Below are positions 25,831 to 38,965 of a stretch of DNA of 64,000 nucleotides, one piece after another (the stretch's first letter is position 1; each line of letters opens with the position of its first letter). Location: assembly GCF_041381155.1 (NCBI RefSeq), contig NC_091134.1:33609540-33673539 (forward strand), in the 5' to 3' direction. The notes beneath the pieces were generated by a model. That model did not search any database. It saw nothing but the letters and a program-made list of their open reading frames with translations, and had not been told where the DNA came from. This DNA is from Argopecten irradians. Its lineage: Eukaryota > Mollusca > Bivalvia > Pectinida > Pectinidae. The translations under genes and the position numbers were made by a program.

Positions 25831-26563
25831 GTTAGGTGGGGGACGTTAGGAAGAAAGTCGGTTTGGAAGAAGAGAAAAGATAATATCCCATATTTAGTCG
25901 CCTTTTTGCAATAAGGACAGAAGGTGCGGGTACAGTAATAACAGAAACCGGGTACCTCTGAAGTGTGAGCGTGTTTAGATTGATGAAGTGGCCGTCATGC
26001 AATGTAGATATGATTCGGCTCAAGTCACTTTAGGTCACGACTCTTAATCACAAGGCATAGGTTAAGAAATTGAGATTAAAGTAAATTAGCGGTGAAATAA
26101 GCTTTGCCTACATTCCACATTTTGATAGCCAACGGTATTTTCCTAACTGATACGGTCTCGATCTCTTTATCGGACAACTTGATTTAATTTCTAATCGGTC
26201 GACATGCCATTTACACTTTACCCCACTCCTACATCAACGAAATGATACGAGACAAAGTTCAATGATACACCGTACATAAAATGTATTATCGGTGTCTATG
26301 GGATTGCAGTAGGGCGTTATTCAAGAGTGGATAAATTAAGAGTAGCAGTATGCAATTTATAATTCTATTGTCTTTTTCCTCCCTTAGTAAGCACATGTGA
26401 CACTGCATTGATGACACATGACCGTTCATTTATGTATATATTTGTCTTTATAGGGTGAAAGATTAGAGAAAAGTTCAACGGCCCAATTACACTGAAGTCT
26501 TGTCTGCATAGCCTTATTTACTGTGTATAACCACAACTAACCTAGCCTTCAATTGGATTCACA

Positions 26564-29500
26564 ATGAGTGATCACCTGGATGTGCAAAAACCTCTGAACG
26601 CTCATAGGAACGGCCTGGAGAATGGAGGTACCGCTGCTGCAAAGGAGAGGACATGTGACCATACGGTCGGGGAATTTGTACACCCTGACGGAGGTTGGGG
26701 ATGGGTGGTGTGCTTCACGTCAATGCTCACCAACGGGACGGTGTTCGGAGTCATCAACACGTTCGGTATTATATATGTGGTGATGCTTGAAGAATACGCC
26801 AATGGAGATCCGAACATTTCTTTGAAAACATGTAAGTTATAAAAGTTTAAATATTCAATAATGAAATATATAAATTTTTTACATAATAGCAAACCACAAT
26901 ACAGTATAGTTGCTTTTATTCGCATTGGATGGAATTGCGTCTTCCCCACATGGGATTCGAACTTGTGGTAATATGTCGGGACATTTACCACTCGGCCACC
27001 GCGAACTTAAGAACCCGCGAAATTAAAAGAATGGCAAGTGAGATAACATGCTGAGCTTACTACTTTTCGAGATAGACTAATGCGCGAATATTTCTCCACG
27101 CGAATGTGTATTCGCGAGCAGATCGCGAATTTTATCTCCGCGAAATTAAACAACTATAAAATATATAGATTCATATGTATTGTGCTCCGTATTTCTAGTT
27201 CTAACAACAGCTTTTGAATTTCGTATTCATTTATGTAATATTATATATATCAATATTTCATATTCATATTCAGAATTGAAAACAGTAAAATTTTGTAAAC
27301 ACCATATTTAATGCTTTTTATATTGATTGGCCTTCTCCTTAAGCTTGAGTATATGAAATTGAAATATTATTCATATTGAATTTTAAATCTATATACACAT
27401 ACAATACAAGTGTATTGACGGGCGCGTTAGGTATTTGATGATACCTGATATATATCTCAGCTATTTGATAATGCAATCTGTAATGTGATGTGTAAGATCA
27501 TTAAGGAGATAACTTCCTGTCATTCAATCCAAACGCACCTTTACACATGTTTCATATACACTTGGGTTACATGCGGAAATCAACGAAGGGGACGGACTTA
27601 CCTGTTGCTTAATTTACATGAAAATCAAATATAAGAAAAACATTGAAGATGACCCTGAATCGTAGTGCTTCTCTTTGTATTTCATCCTGTTTTATATTTT
27701 AATGAACTGTGCTGTGGAGTTGAGCGTTAGTAAGTGTATCGCGCCTGAACTATGACATCCTGTACCTATACAAGTATACGTACAATGGTGACAATCCTCG
27801 TTTACGTCATCGTTAAATAAAGTGGTTAGACAGTTAAGTGTGTTTTAAAGCATTCATACTATAAAGAGTTTATTCAGTGTCTTAAAACATTGAAACGATC
27901 TCAGTTCTAAGATTGAAAGACTATATTGTAAAATTTATTTCAGAGATGACTGATTTTGGATGTTAATTTGTCTACCCGAGGCATTATGTACGTCTACCCT
28001 ACAAATACCTTGTACATGACCCACTTTCATTGTTGCGGTATTTAAAAGATTGTTTTACAATTTGAACATTAAATAAAGTATTTGTTTTCTTTATTTTTTG
28101 TTAATAATGACAGATAGTATATTTCTAAAATCATTTTAATCATAACATTTGCATTTATATAAATCGCAGATATATATTTTGCATTTCACTCATACATTTG
28201 TCTGTTAAACGCATGTTGATCTCAATATGCGAAACTGTGTCATTTCAAATTTCATGACAAGCGGTGTTTGTGAATAGGTCAAGTGTTCAGAACTGAAGTG
28301 TTCGCGGCGCAGATAATACGGTGTAAATAGTGTCAATATCGTCCTTGGCCGCATTGATGAGGCCTCGGTATGTTTAATCATATATATCTTTATACGTAAC
28401 CTGTCTATTCGGTTATTCCTTTGTAAAAGAAAAAATAACATGTTGACTGGAAAGTATGTTATTGAATCGAAAGATGACGTTTAACTCTTGGCTCAAAGTG
28501 ATATTTTCGAAAACAGTGCGTTATCAATATCCCCTCGATGATATCTTATGTACTCCAGTTTTCTTCCTGCCATCTCAGTTAGATCATTCGGAGTGCATTA
28601 CATTGCATAATAAACCCACCCAAGCTGTACGTTGTATTGAGTATGCAACGTGAAAACTACGAGCAGAGTTTAGTTACAATGTTTATGTGAATTGATAAAG
28701 CTCGATTGTATTAATATCTTAGCTGAATCCTTTTAGGCTTTTGTCTTAGATCACTTTTGTTTTTGCAACAGCAGCTAGATTATCATTAACCGTGTTCTAT
28801 TAAGTCCACCTGACCTAAGTTACAATAACAAAAGCTTGAATTTTAATGATATGCTAAGAACCACCCTCTTCACTAGAATGTAAAGAGCTATGTGTGTATG
28901 CCATGTTTGTTTGCTGTCCACAGTCTTCAGTCAGGTGGCTTACAATGCACTTTAACATCTAGCACAATGACCTTGACACTGTTACCCGAATTCGGCTGTT
29001 GATTATTAGGTCGTTACCTTTTCTAATCCCAATATTTACTAGGGTCTTGTAGTTACAGTTGACCTTCTGAATAATGATCCTAAATATTGTTTGTGATATT
29101 TCTCATCTCTTGTTTACGATGTAAAATATCATTCAACGATATGCAGAACGATCAAAGAACGCCTTTAGATAAAAGGGGGAAATTAAAATCCATTGTGCAA
29201 ATCAAGCATGTTAAATAGGTATATTTCTCAATTTCCTACATGGAGTTTAGACCTTTTAGAGCTCACTTATATGTAAGAGAATCGAGAGTCGATATTGACA
29301 ACGAGCAGAAGAAAAAACAACCCATAAAATGTCCTTTGTGTTGAACATTGGATTTATAAGCACAAAATGAAATTTAATTATATAATACAACATGTGGTTG
29401 AATGAAAGAGTATTATATCTAAAACTCAAAATAAGGAACTAAACGCATACTATTAAAAGTGGTTTATTTAACTAGATTAAATACTCATAACTTGAAAAAA

Positions 29501-32500
29501 GCTGAACATATACTAGGCATTTTGGTTCGGCAAATGTTATCCTCTCTGTCGACGACAACGAAAAAATATCAAAGGATAGATAAAGTTTTATTGGTAAAAC
29601 TTGTAGAAACGACAAAGATATCATAATTAAATTACATCTGGTACAAAAGTTGAAGTATTTAGGTAATTAACCGTCTTTCCTTGAAGAGAACGACGGTATT
29701 GTTCCCTTGCCACACCAAAAAGAAAAGTCGAAAAAAACAAAACTACAATTGCTTAATGTTTTACGTAATCATGGTCAATGATCGATTATGTTACAGTTGT
29801 CCTTTAATCACTTGGAATTGATTACTGATAAGGGGATATACAAGTGCAAAAGGATATGAAAAAGAAATATAGCACGCTTTTGTATAATTGTAATGTTACC
29901 TGGTCAGTGACACGTACACAAACGCCAGTCTATAAGCGGATCATGTTTCTATACCATCTGAGGTAAACTGCAGACAGACAGGTGTGTTACACAATGTAAC
30001 TGGTACAGATTAGATAAGAGTAATTTCTCTATGTGCTTTTGTCGTATGATTATAGGTATGTACGCAATTCATAAAGTATTTAGTCTGGAGAACACGTGAA
30101 CTCGATAATCACGAGACCGCTGCTCGGCACTCGGAAAACATACGCTATTATCGATTTGACCTCTTGTACATATTGCGCATGATACGGTCAATAAACTCTA
30201 AACAATCGTAATTACTTTCTCACTTCCCTTTGTTGGGATCCTTCTTCAGATATTTGACCTCTGTTGCTTTGATTGAAAGTTAAACCAAAGAATAGACCAT
30301 CTAATCTTGGCATTAAAGTCGGTTAGTGAACAACAAAAAATCTGTAGATTAACATTAGTCATTAACATTGTAGCATTAAAAAGTCAATCACGGAAATAGA
30401 TTACTTCGACACTATGCTATATAGGTAAAACAGACTTGATATTTTCAAAGTGTGGTTATACCGAATTTTGCAATTTATGAATTTTACAACTTTAAAAGCT
30501 AGCACTATGCATATGAATGGCAAAATGAGAGGAAACTAAAGTAAGATGTACTTGTGCGTGTAATTCGAATTAGTAATTAAATACATTATCATGAAATATA
30601 ATTTCTTTTACATTATCCCCAATCATATGAATAATTAGTTGTCATTTTATACGAAGTATCGTCATTTTGCATATAACACTATGAAACATCACGTCTGTTT
30701 TCTTTTATTTTCAGCGTTTGTTGGCTCCGTTTGCACTGGCGTGACATTTTTGATGTGCATCGTTTCCAGTATTCTCAGTGATAGAATCGGAATACGTCCT
30801 ATCGCAGTGACTGGTGCAGTATTAGGAATGGCTGGCCTGATAATCAGCGCCTTTGTAAAAGAATTAGAGTTTCTCTATCTTTCCTACGGTGTTTTACTCG
30901 GTGTAGGTGCAGCTTTCTCCTATTCCCCGTCCTTGGTGATCCTAGGCCACTACTTCAAGAAACACATGGGACTTGTAAATGGTATGGTGGCGTTTGGAAG
31001 TGCCTTATTTACTATAGCCTTATCACTTGGGCTCCCAAAGATGTTAGAAGTATTAAAAAAACTTTTCTTGTGCTCGATGATATCTTATGTACTCCAGTTT
31101 TCTTCCTGCCATCTCAGTTAGATCATTCGGAGTGCATTACATTGCATAATAAACCCACCCAAGCTGTACGTTGTATTGAGTATGCAACGTGAAAACTACG
31201 AGCAGAGTTTAGTTACAATGTTTATGTGAATTTATAAAGCTCGATTGTATTAATATCTTAGCTGAATCCTTTTAGGCTTTTGATCTTAGATCACTTTTGT
31301 TTTTGCAACAGCAGCTAGATTATCATTAACCGTGTTCTATTAAGTCCACCTGACCTAAGTTACAATAACAAAAGCTTGAATTTTAATGATATGCTAAGAA
31401 CCACCCTCTTCACTAGAATGTAAAGAGCTATGTGTGTATGCCATGTTTGTTTGCTGTCCACAGTCTTCAGTCAGGTGGCTTACAATGCACTTTAACATCT
31501 AGCACAATGACCTTGACACTGTTACCCGAATTCGGCTGTTGATTATTAGGTCGTTACCTTTTCTGATCCCAATATTTACTAGGGTCTTGTAGTTACAGTT
31601 GACCTTCTGAATAATGATCCTAAATATTGTTTGTGATATTTCTCATCTCTTGTTTACGATGTAAAATATCATTCAACGATATGCAGAACGATCAAAGAAC
31701 GCCTTTAGATAAAAGGGGGAAATTAAAATCCATTGTGCAAATCAAGCATGTTAAATAGGTATATTTCACAATTTCCTACATGGAGTTTAGACCTTTTAGA
31801 GCTCACTTATATGTAAGAGAATCGAGAGTCGATATTGACAACGAGCAGAAGAAAAAAAACCCATAAAATGTCCTTTGTGTTGAACATTGGATTTTATAAG
31901 CACAAAATGAAATTTAATTATATAATACAACATGTGGTTGAATGAAAGAGTATTATATCTAAAACTCAAAATAAGGAACTAAACGCAATACTATTAAAAG
32001 TGGTTTATTTAACTAGATTAAATACTCATAACTTGAAAAAAGCTGAACATATACTAGGCATTTTGGTTCGGCAAATGTTATCCTCTCTGTCGACGACAAC
32101 GAAAAAATATCAAAGGATAGATAAAGTTTTATTGGTAAAACTTGTAGAAACGACAAAGATATCATAATTAAATTACATCTGGTACAAAAGTTGAAGTATT
32201 TAGGTAATTAACCGTCTTTCCTTAAAGAGAATGACGGTATTGTTCCCTTGCCACACCAAAAAGAAAAGTCGAAAAAAAACAAAACTACAATTGCTTAATG
32301 CTTTACGTAATCATGGTCAATGATCGATTATGTTACAGTTGCCCTTTAATCACTTGGAATTGATTACTGATAAGGGGATATACAAGTGCAAAAGGATATG
32401 AAAAAGAAATATAGCACGCTTTTGTATAATTGTAATGTTACCTGGTCAGTGACACGTACACAAACGCCAGTCTATAAGCGGATCATGTTTCTATACCATC

Positions 32501-35500
32501 TGAGGTAAACTGCAGACAGACAGGTGTGTTACACAATGTAACTGGTACAGATTAGATAAGAGTAATTTCTCTATGTGCTTTTGTCGTATGATTATAGGTA
32601 TGTACGCAATTCATAAAGTATTTAGTCTGGAGAACACGTGAACTCGATAATCACGAGACCGCTGCTCGGCACTCGGAAAACATACGCTATTATCGATTTG
32701 ACCTCTTGTACATATTGCGCATGATACGGTCAATAAACTCTAAACAATCGTAATTACTTTCTCACTTCCCTTTGTTGGGATCCTTCTTCAGATATTTGAC
32801 CTCTGTTGCTTTGATTGAAAGTTAAACCAAAGAATAGACCATCTAATCTTGGCATTAAAGTCGGTTAGTGAACAACAAAAAATCTGTAGATTAACATTAG
32901 TCATTAACATTGTAGCATTAAAAAGTCAATCACGGAAATAGATTACTTCGACACTATGCTATATAGGTAAAACAGACTTGATATTTTCAAAGTGTGGTTA
33001 TACCGAATTTTGCAATTTATGAATTTTACAACTTTAAAAGCTAGCACTATGCATATGAATGGCAAAATGAGAGGAAACTAAAGTAAGATGTACTTGTGCG
33101 TGTAATTCGAATTAGTAATTAAATACATTATCATGAAATATAATTTCTTTTACATTATCCCCAATCATATGAATGATTAGTTGTCATTTTATACGAAGTA
33201 TCGTCATTTTGCATATAACACTATGAAACATCACGTCTGTTTTCTTTTATTTTCAGCGTTTGTTGGCTCCGTTTGCACTGGCGTGACATTTTTGATGTGC
33301 ATCGTTTCCAGTATTCTCAGTGATAGAATCGGAATACGTCCTATCGCAGTGACTGGTGCAGTATTAGGAATGGCTGGCCTGATAATCAGCGCCTTTGTAA
33401 AAGAATTAGAGTTTCTCTATCTTTCCTACGGTGTTTTACTCGGTGTAGGTGCAGCTTTCTCCTATTCCCCGTCCTTGGTGATCCTAGGCCACTACTTCAA
33501 GAAACACATGGGACTTGTAAATGGTATGGTGGCGTTTGGAAGTGCCTTATTTACTATAGCCTTATCACTTGGGCTCCCAAAGATGTTAGAAGTATTAAAA
33601 ATCCGATATACTTTTCTTGTGCTCGCTGGATGTTACTTCATCCTCATCATCGGTGCTTTTACCTGGAAACCTTTAATAAAGAAGGACAATCTGGCCTCGA
33701 TGGCATTATCAACAGAAAGTGTGTACGAACATTGTAATGATTGTTGTACATGGACAAAAAAGTTTTTGAATGTTAGAATATTTCGTAACAGAGCCTATGT
33801 GATTTGGTGTCTTTCACTCGGCATCGCTCTGATAGGCTATTTTGTACCTTTCGTTCATTTGGTAAGTATCGGTTTTCTAAAATTGTAATGTATGATATGG
33901 TTATTTGTGCCATATTGATTGGTATTGCCCCATCTTTTACTGTCTGACTTCCTTTCATAGAAATTTGCGATTTTCAATTAGATTTTAACACATGGACACA
34001 AATGCAGACTACTTCTACTGACGTTGGGGTCATCTTAGAAACATAAATATAGTGTCTTTAGCATTCTAATATGATGCGTCTTTATGTATATCTTTTTGCA
34101 ATAGGACATGGTTGTAACTGTTGGCACCACATACCTAATGAACATAATGTAATGGTTGACAATAGTTACAAAACAAATAATGTTTGAGACGACCCCTTAT
34201 ACACCTATAGACCGCCGTGTCCACTACATACACCAATGCATTCAAGTCTATGTACCCGTAACTCAGAAATTGTCTTATGTGCAGCAGAGTTTTATTTCCA
34301 AATATCATATATTTAAAGTTTTGAAGAATTGAAAGTTAGATTTATATAATGCGTCCCATAAACACGTACGTGGTGTATTTTGTGTGCAACATATTAAGTT
34401 TGGTATGGTTCCTTTTCGTTATATTTATTCTAGATTGCGCGTTTTTGTTGTCTTTTTGTCTATTTGTTTTTATTACGCTGACCCATGTACAGAGAATATA
34501 CCAGTTTAATATTGTTAGATTTATCGACCCTTTATTCGCGCAAACGTCCCTCTAAATGTCGGATTTTACTTACATGTGTACCTCCTTATTAGATTTATGC
34601 TATTTGTTACGAACCCCATTTTCTTAAATATGCATAGTAGATGGAAGTTTTCAATGTCATTTAACACGGTGATGGAAAGTTTCGTTTATGGGGATATTTT
34701 GTCGCCAGAAGTTATCTATCGGTGATATCGCCAGTAGATTTATTTGAATCAGTGATAACAAGCCTACACCTGACTGTTTAGTAACCCGTTCGCTTTTTTC
34801 TGTCTGAACACGATTTGATTAAACTCGTGAGCAAAATGTTTATTCAAACTGTGTGCTTCTCGAGATATAATTGTTTTCCTTAATTATAATTTATAATTCT
34901 TTCAAATGCATTTAAGTTTATAGATAATATTAATGACATACGACTCGACTTAACTGGGTCATAAACTGGCCAGACGTACAGATGTAACTTATCCGAACGA
35001 GACGTCTCGATTACCGTTTGAAAGTTTGATTACAATGCTGTATCTGATTTTGAACTTGACATGTACTTACCTGGATGTTCCTTTTTACCTTCCTCATATT
35101 TGCTGTACTTGATTTCAAATTGCCTTACGTGACTGTCTCCTGCTTAACCAAATGAAACCGTGTTATTGAGGTTTAATGTTCTGGTTATGCATTTTTACAG
35201 CTCCAATTGAACCTCAATTACACGAACTCGTATAACTCAAATGCTTTATTTGAATCGAACTGCATTATGTATTTTGTTAATACCTACCTTACCTTTCACA
35301 AAATATCCAAGTAAATTTAACTCAATTGAAATGTAACTTTGAAAAAAATAAAGTTTAATTGTATATCGCAAATGTATAACAGATGCGATAATTTTAAACA
35401 TTTTGAATTCAATGAATCGAAACTATGTAGAAAAAAAGGAAGTACCGATTTGGTGGTTTTGTAGTGTATGAAATCAATAAGAATGAATGAGGATGTGATC

Positions 35501-37883
35501 TAGAGTGTTTATTTACGATTAGCTTACATGATGCTACCAAAGTACATACAAAATCTCAATGTATTGTAGGTAAAACATACCAGGGATGTATTCCCGGGAG
35601 AAGATGGGAATCTGCTCATCACGTTTCTTCAGATCACCTCCGGCATTGGCCGACTAGTGTTTGGCAAAGTTGCCGATTTACCCTTTGTCAATCGAGTTTA
35701 CCTGCAGCAAGCATCGTTTTTTGTTATGGGTGTCGTGACTGCATGCATTCCACTTTCCTCTAGCTACGGAGGGTTAGTTGCTATAAGCCTAATATTTGGA
35801 CTTTGCGATGGAATATTTGTTTGTTTACTGGGACCAATTGCTTTCGACATCGTTGGACATAGAGAAGCATCACAAGCAATAGGCTTCTTGCTTGGTGTTT
35901 TCTCTGTACCTTTTGTTGTTGGACCACCTACAGCTGGTAAGATTAAACACTGTTTTCTCTTGTTTGTTTTCATTGACTACTGCGTATTACAATTATCTCC
36001 CTTGCCGTAAGGTATCAATTGTGACGTCATTCTTTTATGAGCGATCCTATCGTCATTTTCTCTGAAAACTATGACGTTTCGCTCGCACACAAATGACGTT
36101 ACAGTCAATTCCCACCGTAAGGGAAGGTAAATCTTTTATATATAAGAAATATTGTCTATCGATTAAAAATGCAATGGGCATGGTTTTCAGCCATTTCTTG
36201 TACTAATCTGGACTGTTTGTATTTTTGTTGTAGGTGTTATCTATGATTCCATGCACTCCTATGATCTGGCCTTCTATATTGCTGGAGGGACGCCGATATT
36301 GGGTTCACTGGTCATGTTTTTTATTCCAAAAGTTAAACAGGTTCGTATGTTGGATCCAACAAGATATGCTCTTTTTTATTTATTTTTTTAACATATAATC
36401 TTCTGTTCCGTATTCATCAAAATAGAGTTACAAATAACTAAATGTAATATGAATGTGTTCTGAATTATCACGTTTCCTTCAAGACATTAAAATTCTGTGA
36501 AAAAAAAAATTGAAATAATTCTCAGTGTGATAAATCCGTTTTGGAATGAGCCTTGAACAGAACATGAAGGAATGGATGATATCACATGATGAAATCGTAT
36601 TTTATTCTTAGTGCATTAGAAGTGTCAGGCTAAGAAAGGCTTTGAATGGTAGAAATTAAATCCGCTTTTATCACCAGACCACCAGATGTGTTTAACACAA
36701 GCCCAGTCTGCCTAGCAAAGTCAAAATAAAGGAGATAGTTCAATGATAAACAATTCTTGCACTGTTTAAAGGATTTGTACTGTAAAACAGCTTATTTTTG
36801 CGGTGACATAGTTTCGCGTTTTCAGACCTGACGACTATTTCACATCGATTTATCTACACCTTTTACTATTTAAAAGCTATCTTATTCTTCTAATTGAAAT
36901 GTATTTGCGGGGAATTATTTTCCCATAATCGTCCGCAAATTTAATCCACTTAAGAATAAGTTGGTTTACAGTAGTCGCTACGCGTTAATTCCACGTCACA
37001 CTTTGTATAGATAACATAAAACTGGAAATATTTGCTAAAGCTCACACATTAGGAAGTGATACTGTCAATGTTTTGTCACGGTGACATTTATTTTTACTCC
37101 TTTTTTGTGTGTATTTTATGTAGAATTATCCTGGTGCCACTGAAGTGGAGAATTTTGCCTCAATATCTATGATGGACCTTCGTGATAGAGTCACAACGAA
37201 GGGTGGTAAGTCGAGTTTACTGTTATTTGTTGCAAACTATTGGTTTATTATGCTAATAAATGATACTTGAAGATGAAAACAATTTGAAATATATAGAGCA
37301 TGAAGTGATCTTTATAACCACTAGAAAGAAAAAAATGAAAAAAAATATGTCCTCATGAGCAGAAGAAAATGCTGGCAGAGCTCATGTGTCTGGGATAATA
37401 TTCATGGCAATATTATTATTTAGAAACAAACAGCTCAGTAACTTCTTAATATAAGCGAATTTCTGTAATTAAATGTGTTTTGTTTCAGTGGAAATGGACA
37501 GATATAACGCCAGGGGTGGTCCATCAACTACTGAACTTCAGATAGTACGAGCAGACGATATTGTGTTCAAAAATGGCCATATCGACCTGGAGCCATCTGA
37601 TGTAGTCGATATAACGCTAAAGGTTGAGATGAAAAGGAAAGATACTGGTGAGGAAACAAAGTTGTTGTCCGATGAAAATAATTCTCACAACGATAGCTTA
37701 CAAAGCAGTAAAACAAATCACAGACAAAGTGAAAATGAACAATTATCAGAGTCTGACACTGAGACCGGAAGTATACATGATGAAACATTTGACATAAATG
37801 AACAAAATTATGAAGCAGATAATCTGTTGAAAGAAGTCAACGAATGCTTAAAGGAAAGAAATTCGCCAATCTCAGAAGTTTAA
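26564..37883 (+). CDS. SLC16A10-like: SLC16 monocarboxylate transporter, MCT10/MCT8-like, six exons
   Basis: The exons are 26564-26831, 33257-33861, 35570-35936, 36234-36340, 37124-37205 and 37489-37883. All splice phases agree, for 1824 nt or 607 residues. It is a 12-helix plasma-membrane carrier of the major facilitator superfamily. Exon 1 carries the SLC16 signature DGGWGWVV (42-49) at the start of helix 1. Exon 2 carries DRIGIRP (112-118) in the loop after helix 2 and PSLVILGHYFKKHMGLVNG (161-179), a block close to vertebrate MCT10/MCT8. Exons 3-4 carry the second helical half (FGLCDGIF, ASQAIGFLLG, GPPTAG). Exons 5-6 encode an acidic, hydrophilic C-terminal tail. From known relatives the substrates may be aromatic amino acids or iodothyronines; this is inference. 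The start was chosen as the ATG giving an intact N-terminus ahead of helix 1; an upstream non-coding exon is possible. The long first intron holds a duplicated, broken copy of exon 2. Confidence 0.92.
26936..27008 (-). mobile_element. tRNA-like SINE head
   Basis: The minus strand reads GCGGTGGCCGAGTGGTAAA (A-box-like, tRNA-Ser/Leu style) and later AAGTTCGAATCCCATGTGG (B box). The spacing suits a Pol III promoter, but the sequence cannot fold as a full tRNA and lacks the body seen at 6200-6385. 'Cccgacatatta' matches the start of that other SINE, so they are one family. It lies in intron 1 of the transporter gene. Confidence 0.65.
28538..31076. repeat. Tandem duplication, unit 1 (~2.54 kb)
   Basis: The segment is repeated at 31077-33625 with only scattered single-base changes and a few small indels, by eye about 99% identity. 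It includes intron sequence and the transporter's exon 2 up to 'cttttcttgtgctcg'. The join to unit 2 is at a CTCG shared by both breakpoints. Confidence 0.93.
30715..31121 (+). pseudogene. Truncated duplicate of transporter exon 2
   Basis: It has the same acceptor (ttttcag) and the same reading frame as exon 2 at 33257 through GLPKMLEVLK. Then 7 bp are missing (copy 2 'aaaaatccgatatactttt', here 'aaaaaaactttt'), and from 31077 the sequence jumps into duplicated intron. The exon loses its last ~235 coding bases and its donor site. If spliced in, the frame adds about 20 unrelated residues and stops at TAG 31119-31121, giving 224 residues in all. AATAAA follows at 31148-31153. So it is either skipped or used as an alternative last exon encoding a half-transporter. 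Confidence 0.85.
31077..33625. repeat. Tandem duplication, unit 2 (~2.55 kb)
   Basis: This is the second copy of 28538-31076. It continues without a break into the rest of exon 2 (ctggatgttac...), so this copy holds the intact exon. Small differences from unit 1 include 'ttgatcttag' against 'ttgtcttag' and 'ttctgatccc' against 'ttctaatccc'. Confidence 0.93.
33862..35569 (+). other. Intron 2 of the transporter gene
   Basis: This 1.7-kb AT-rich intron lies between the donor ggtaagtatc and the acceptor attgtag. I see no repeat or exon in it. Confidence 0.75.
35985..36146. mobile_element. Palindromic TGACGTCA-bearing MITE, copy in transporter intron 3
   Basis: The left part 'aattatctcccttgccgtaa', 'ggtatcaattgtgacgtcat' and the right part 'aaatgacgttacagtcaatt', 'cccaccgtaagggaaggtaa' are mirror images around 'cattttctctgaaaactatg'. 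It begins about 50 bp after the exon-3 donor. The family matches the copies at 17.3-19.3 kb and 45.1 kb. Confidence 0.75.
36778..36973. mobile_element. MITE with ~22-bp terminal inverted repeats, intron 4
   Basis: The ends are TACTGTAAAACAGCTTATTT and, mirrored, AAGAATAAGTTGGTTTACAGTA (one arm differs at a few bases). The ~196-bp body has 'cgcgtttt' and 'gcgggga' stretches and no ORF. The flanking and terminal TA suggest a TA-targeting family, but the target duplication is not clear. Confidence 0.6.
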
Positions 37884-38129
37884 ACTTAGTTAACTAGATC
37901 ATGTTTGTTTTTTCAATTGTTATTGAAATGTTAATGTTGATTTTGAGTCTTAAAATGAGAGACAGTTGTTACGCATGGAACTTTTCTATTATGAATTTTA
38001 CAAAAATAGTGTTGCACATGTTTTATTGTCATTTTTCAAATAGTGTTACATGTACGTTTAAATATAGATAATCACTATATAGCTATAAATCGTTGATGTA
38101 TGTATATTTTACTCGAACTAATTAGTGTA

Positions 38130-38450
38130 AAAGGTAAATTTAAGTTGTTAGAGTAATTTTAATTCACACAGTTTATCTTTACGGAAGAAATAGTGTTTGA
38201 GTTAAATTTAAGTTTTTGAAGTAATTTTGATTTGCACATTATATTTTTACGGATGAAATAATGTTTTATCAAATATGATTTTAATTTGCACATCTTATCT
38301 TTACAGAAGAAATAGTGCTTCAGTTAAATTTAAGTTGCTGAAGTAAATTTAATTTACAATGTTTGTTTTTAAGGCTGAAATAGTATTGTAGTAAAGTATA
38401 GTTATAGTAATGTGAACTTACATATGTTATCTTTACAGAAGACAGTGTTA
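38130..38450. repeat. Degenerate ~75-bp tandem repeat in transporter 3' flank
   Basis: About four to five units repeat 'agttaaatttaagtt', 'gaagtaattttaatttgcac', 'tatctttacagaagaaatag'. Units differ by many substitutions, so the array is old. Confidence 0.6.
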
Positions 38451-38894
38451 CATTTAGCTAAAAATCGTTGGTACATACTTTGTCTTTTTGGGATAATATC
38501 TAATACGATTTTATCATTTATCGACTTAATTTGTCTATATATCAACGATGTTAATATGAGAAGTGATAAATGAAATCGTGAATTTGGTGGTTAAATTTAT
38601 TTGTGTGCAATATTTTCAAATTCGAATTCTACAAGAAGCTATACATAATGTAACATATCCACAAATGTTTGTCAACTACACATTGCCATACAAAAGAGTT
38701 TCATTAATGGGCATTTGTATGTATTGTATACAACATCAACAGTTGAATTATTTTATTACTTTAAAAGTCAAGACTGAGTATGAATTACCTCAATGAGCTG
38801 TTGGGCATTCTATAAACGGATAAAAAATCGTCAGACGAAAGAACAGATTCCAATACTGTTTCTTTTATTAGGGCATACAGTTTTGATATTACAA

Positions 38895-38965
38895 GGGATG
38901 TTGGGGATGTTGTGGGATGTGGTGAGATGTTGTGGGATGTGGTGGGATGTTGTGGGATGTGGTGG
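38895..38965. repeat. G-rich minisatellite, unit GGGATGTTGT/GGGATGTGGT
   Basis: A 10-bp unit alternates between GGGATGTTGT and GGGATGTGGT, making a ~20-bp higher-order repeat of about seven 10-mers. The strand is strongly G/T biased. Confidence 0.9.

Larger units (their letters stand above)
12212..26563. other. 14-kb gene-poor intergenic region rich in mobile repeats
   Basis: No ORF here shows a recognisable domain or a chain of exons with consistent phases. What it holds is repeats: dispersed repeat copies (12930-13275, 25536-25830), foldback elements (13756-14010, 14891-15050, 16448-16617), a palindromic TGACGTCA-bearing MITE in several copies (17.3-19.3 kb), a poly-T tract (16897-16918) and a 33-bp minisatellite (21665-21763). 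Apart from the palindrome and TATA-like site near 20.15-20.19 kb I see nothing firm in 19.3-25.5 kb. The promoter or 5' UTR of the transporter gene may lie near the right end. Confidence 0.6.
26832..33256 (+). other. Intron 1 of the transporter gene
   Basis: This 6.4-kb intron runs from the donor tgtaagtt at 26832 to the acceptor ttttcag before 33257. It contains a SINE head, a 'cgcgaa'-rich repeat stretch (27000-27170) and the tandem duplication 28538-33625. No other exon was seen between 27.2 and 28.5 kb. Confidence 0.7.

Noticed and set aside
26602..26991. Minus-strand ORF of 129 codons opposite the first transporter exon
   Set aside because: It is the antisense shadow of a real exon plus a SINE head; it matches no family and has no start context of its own.
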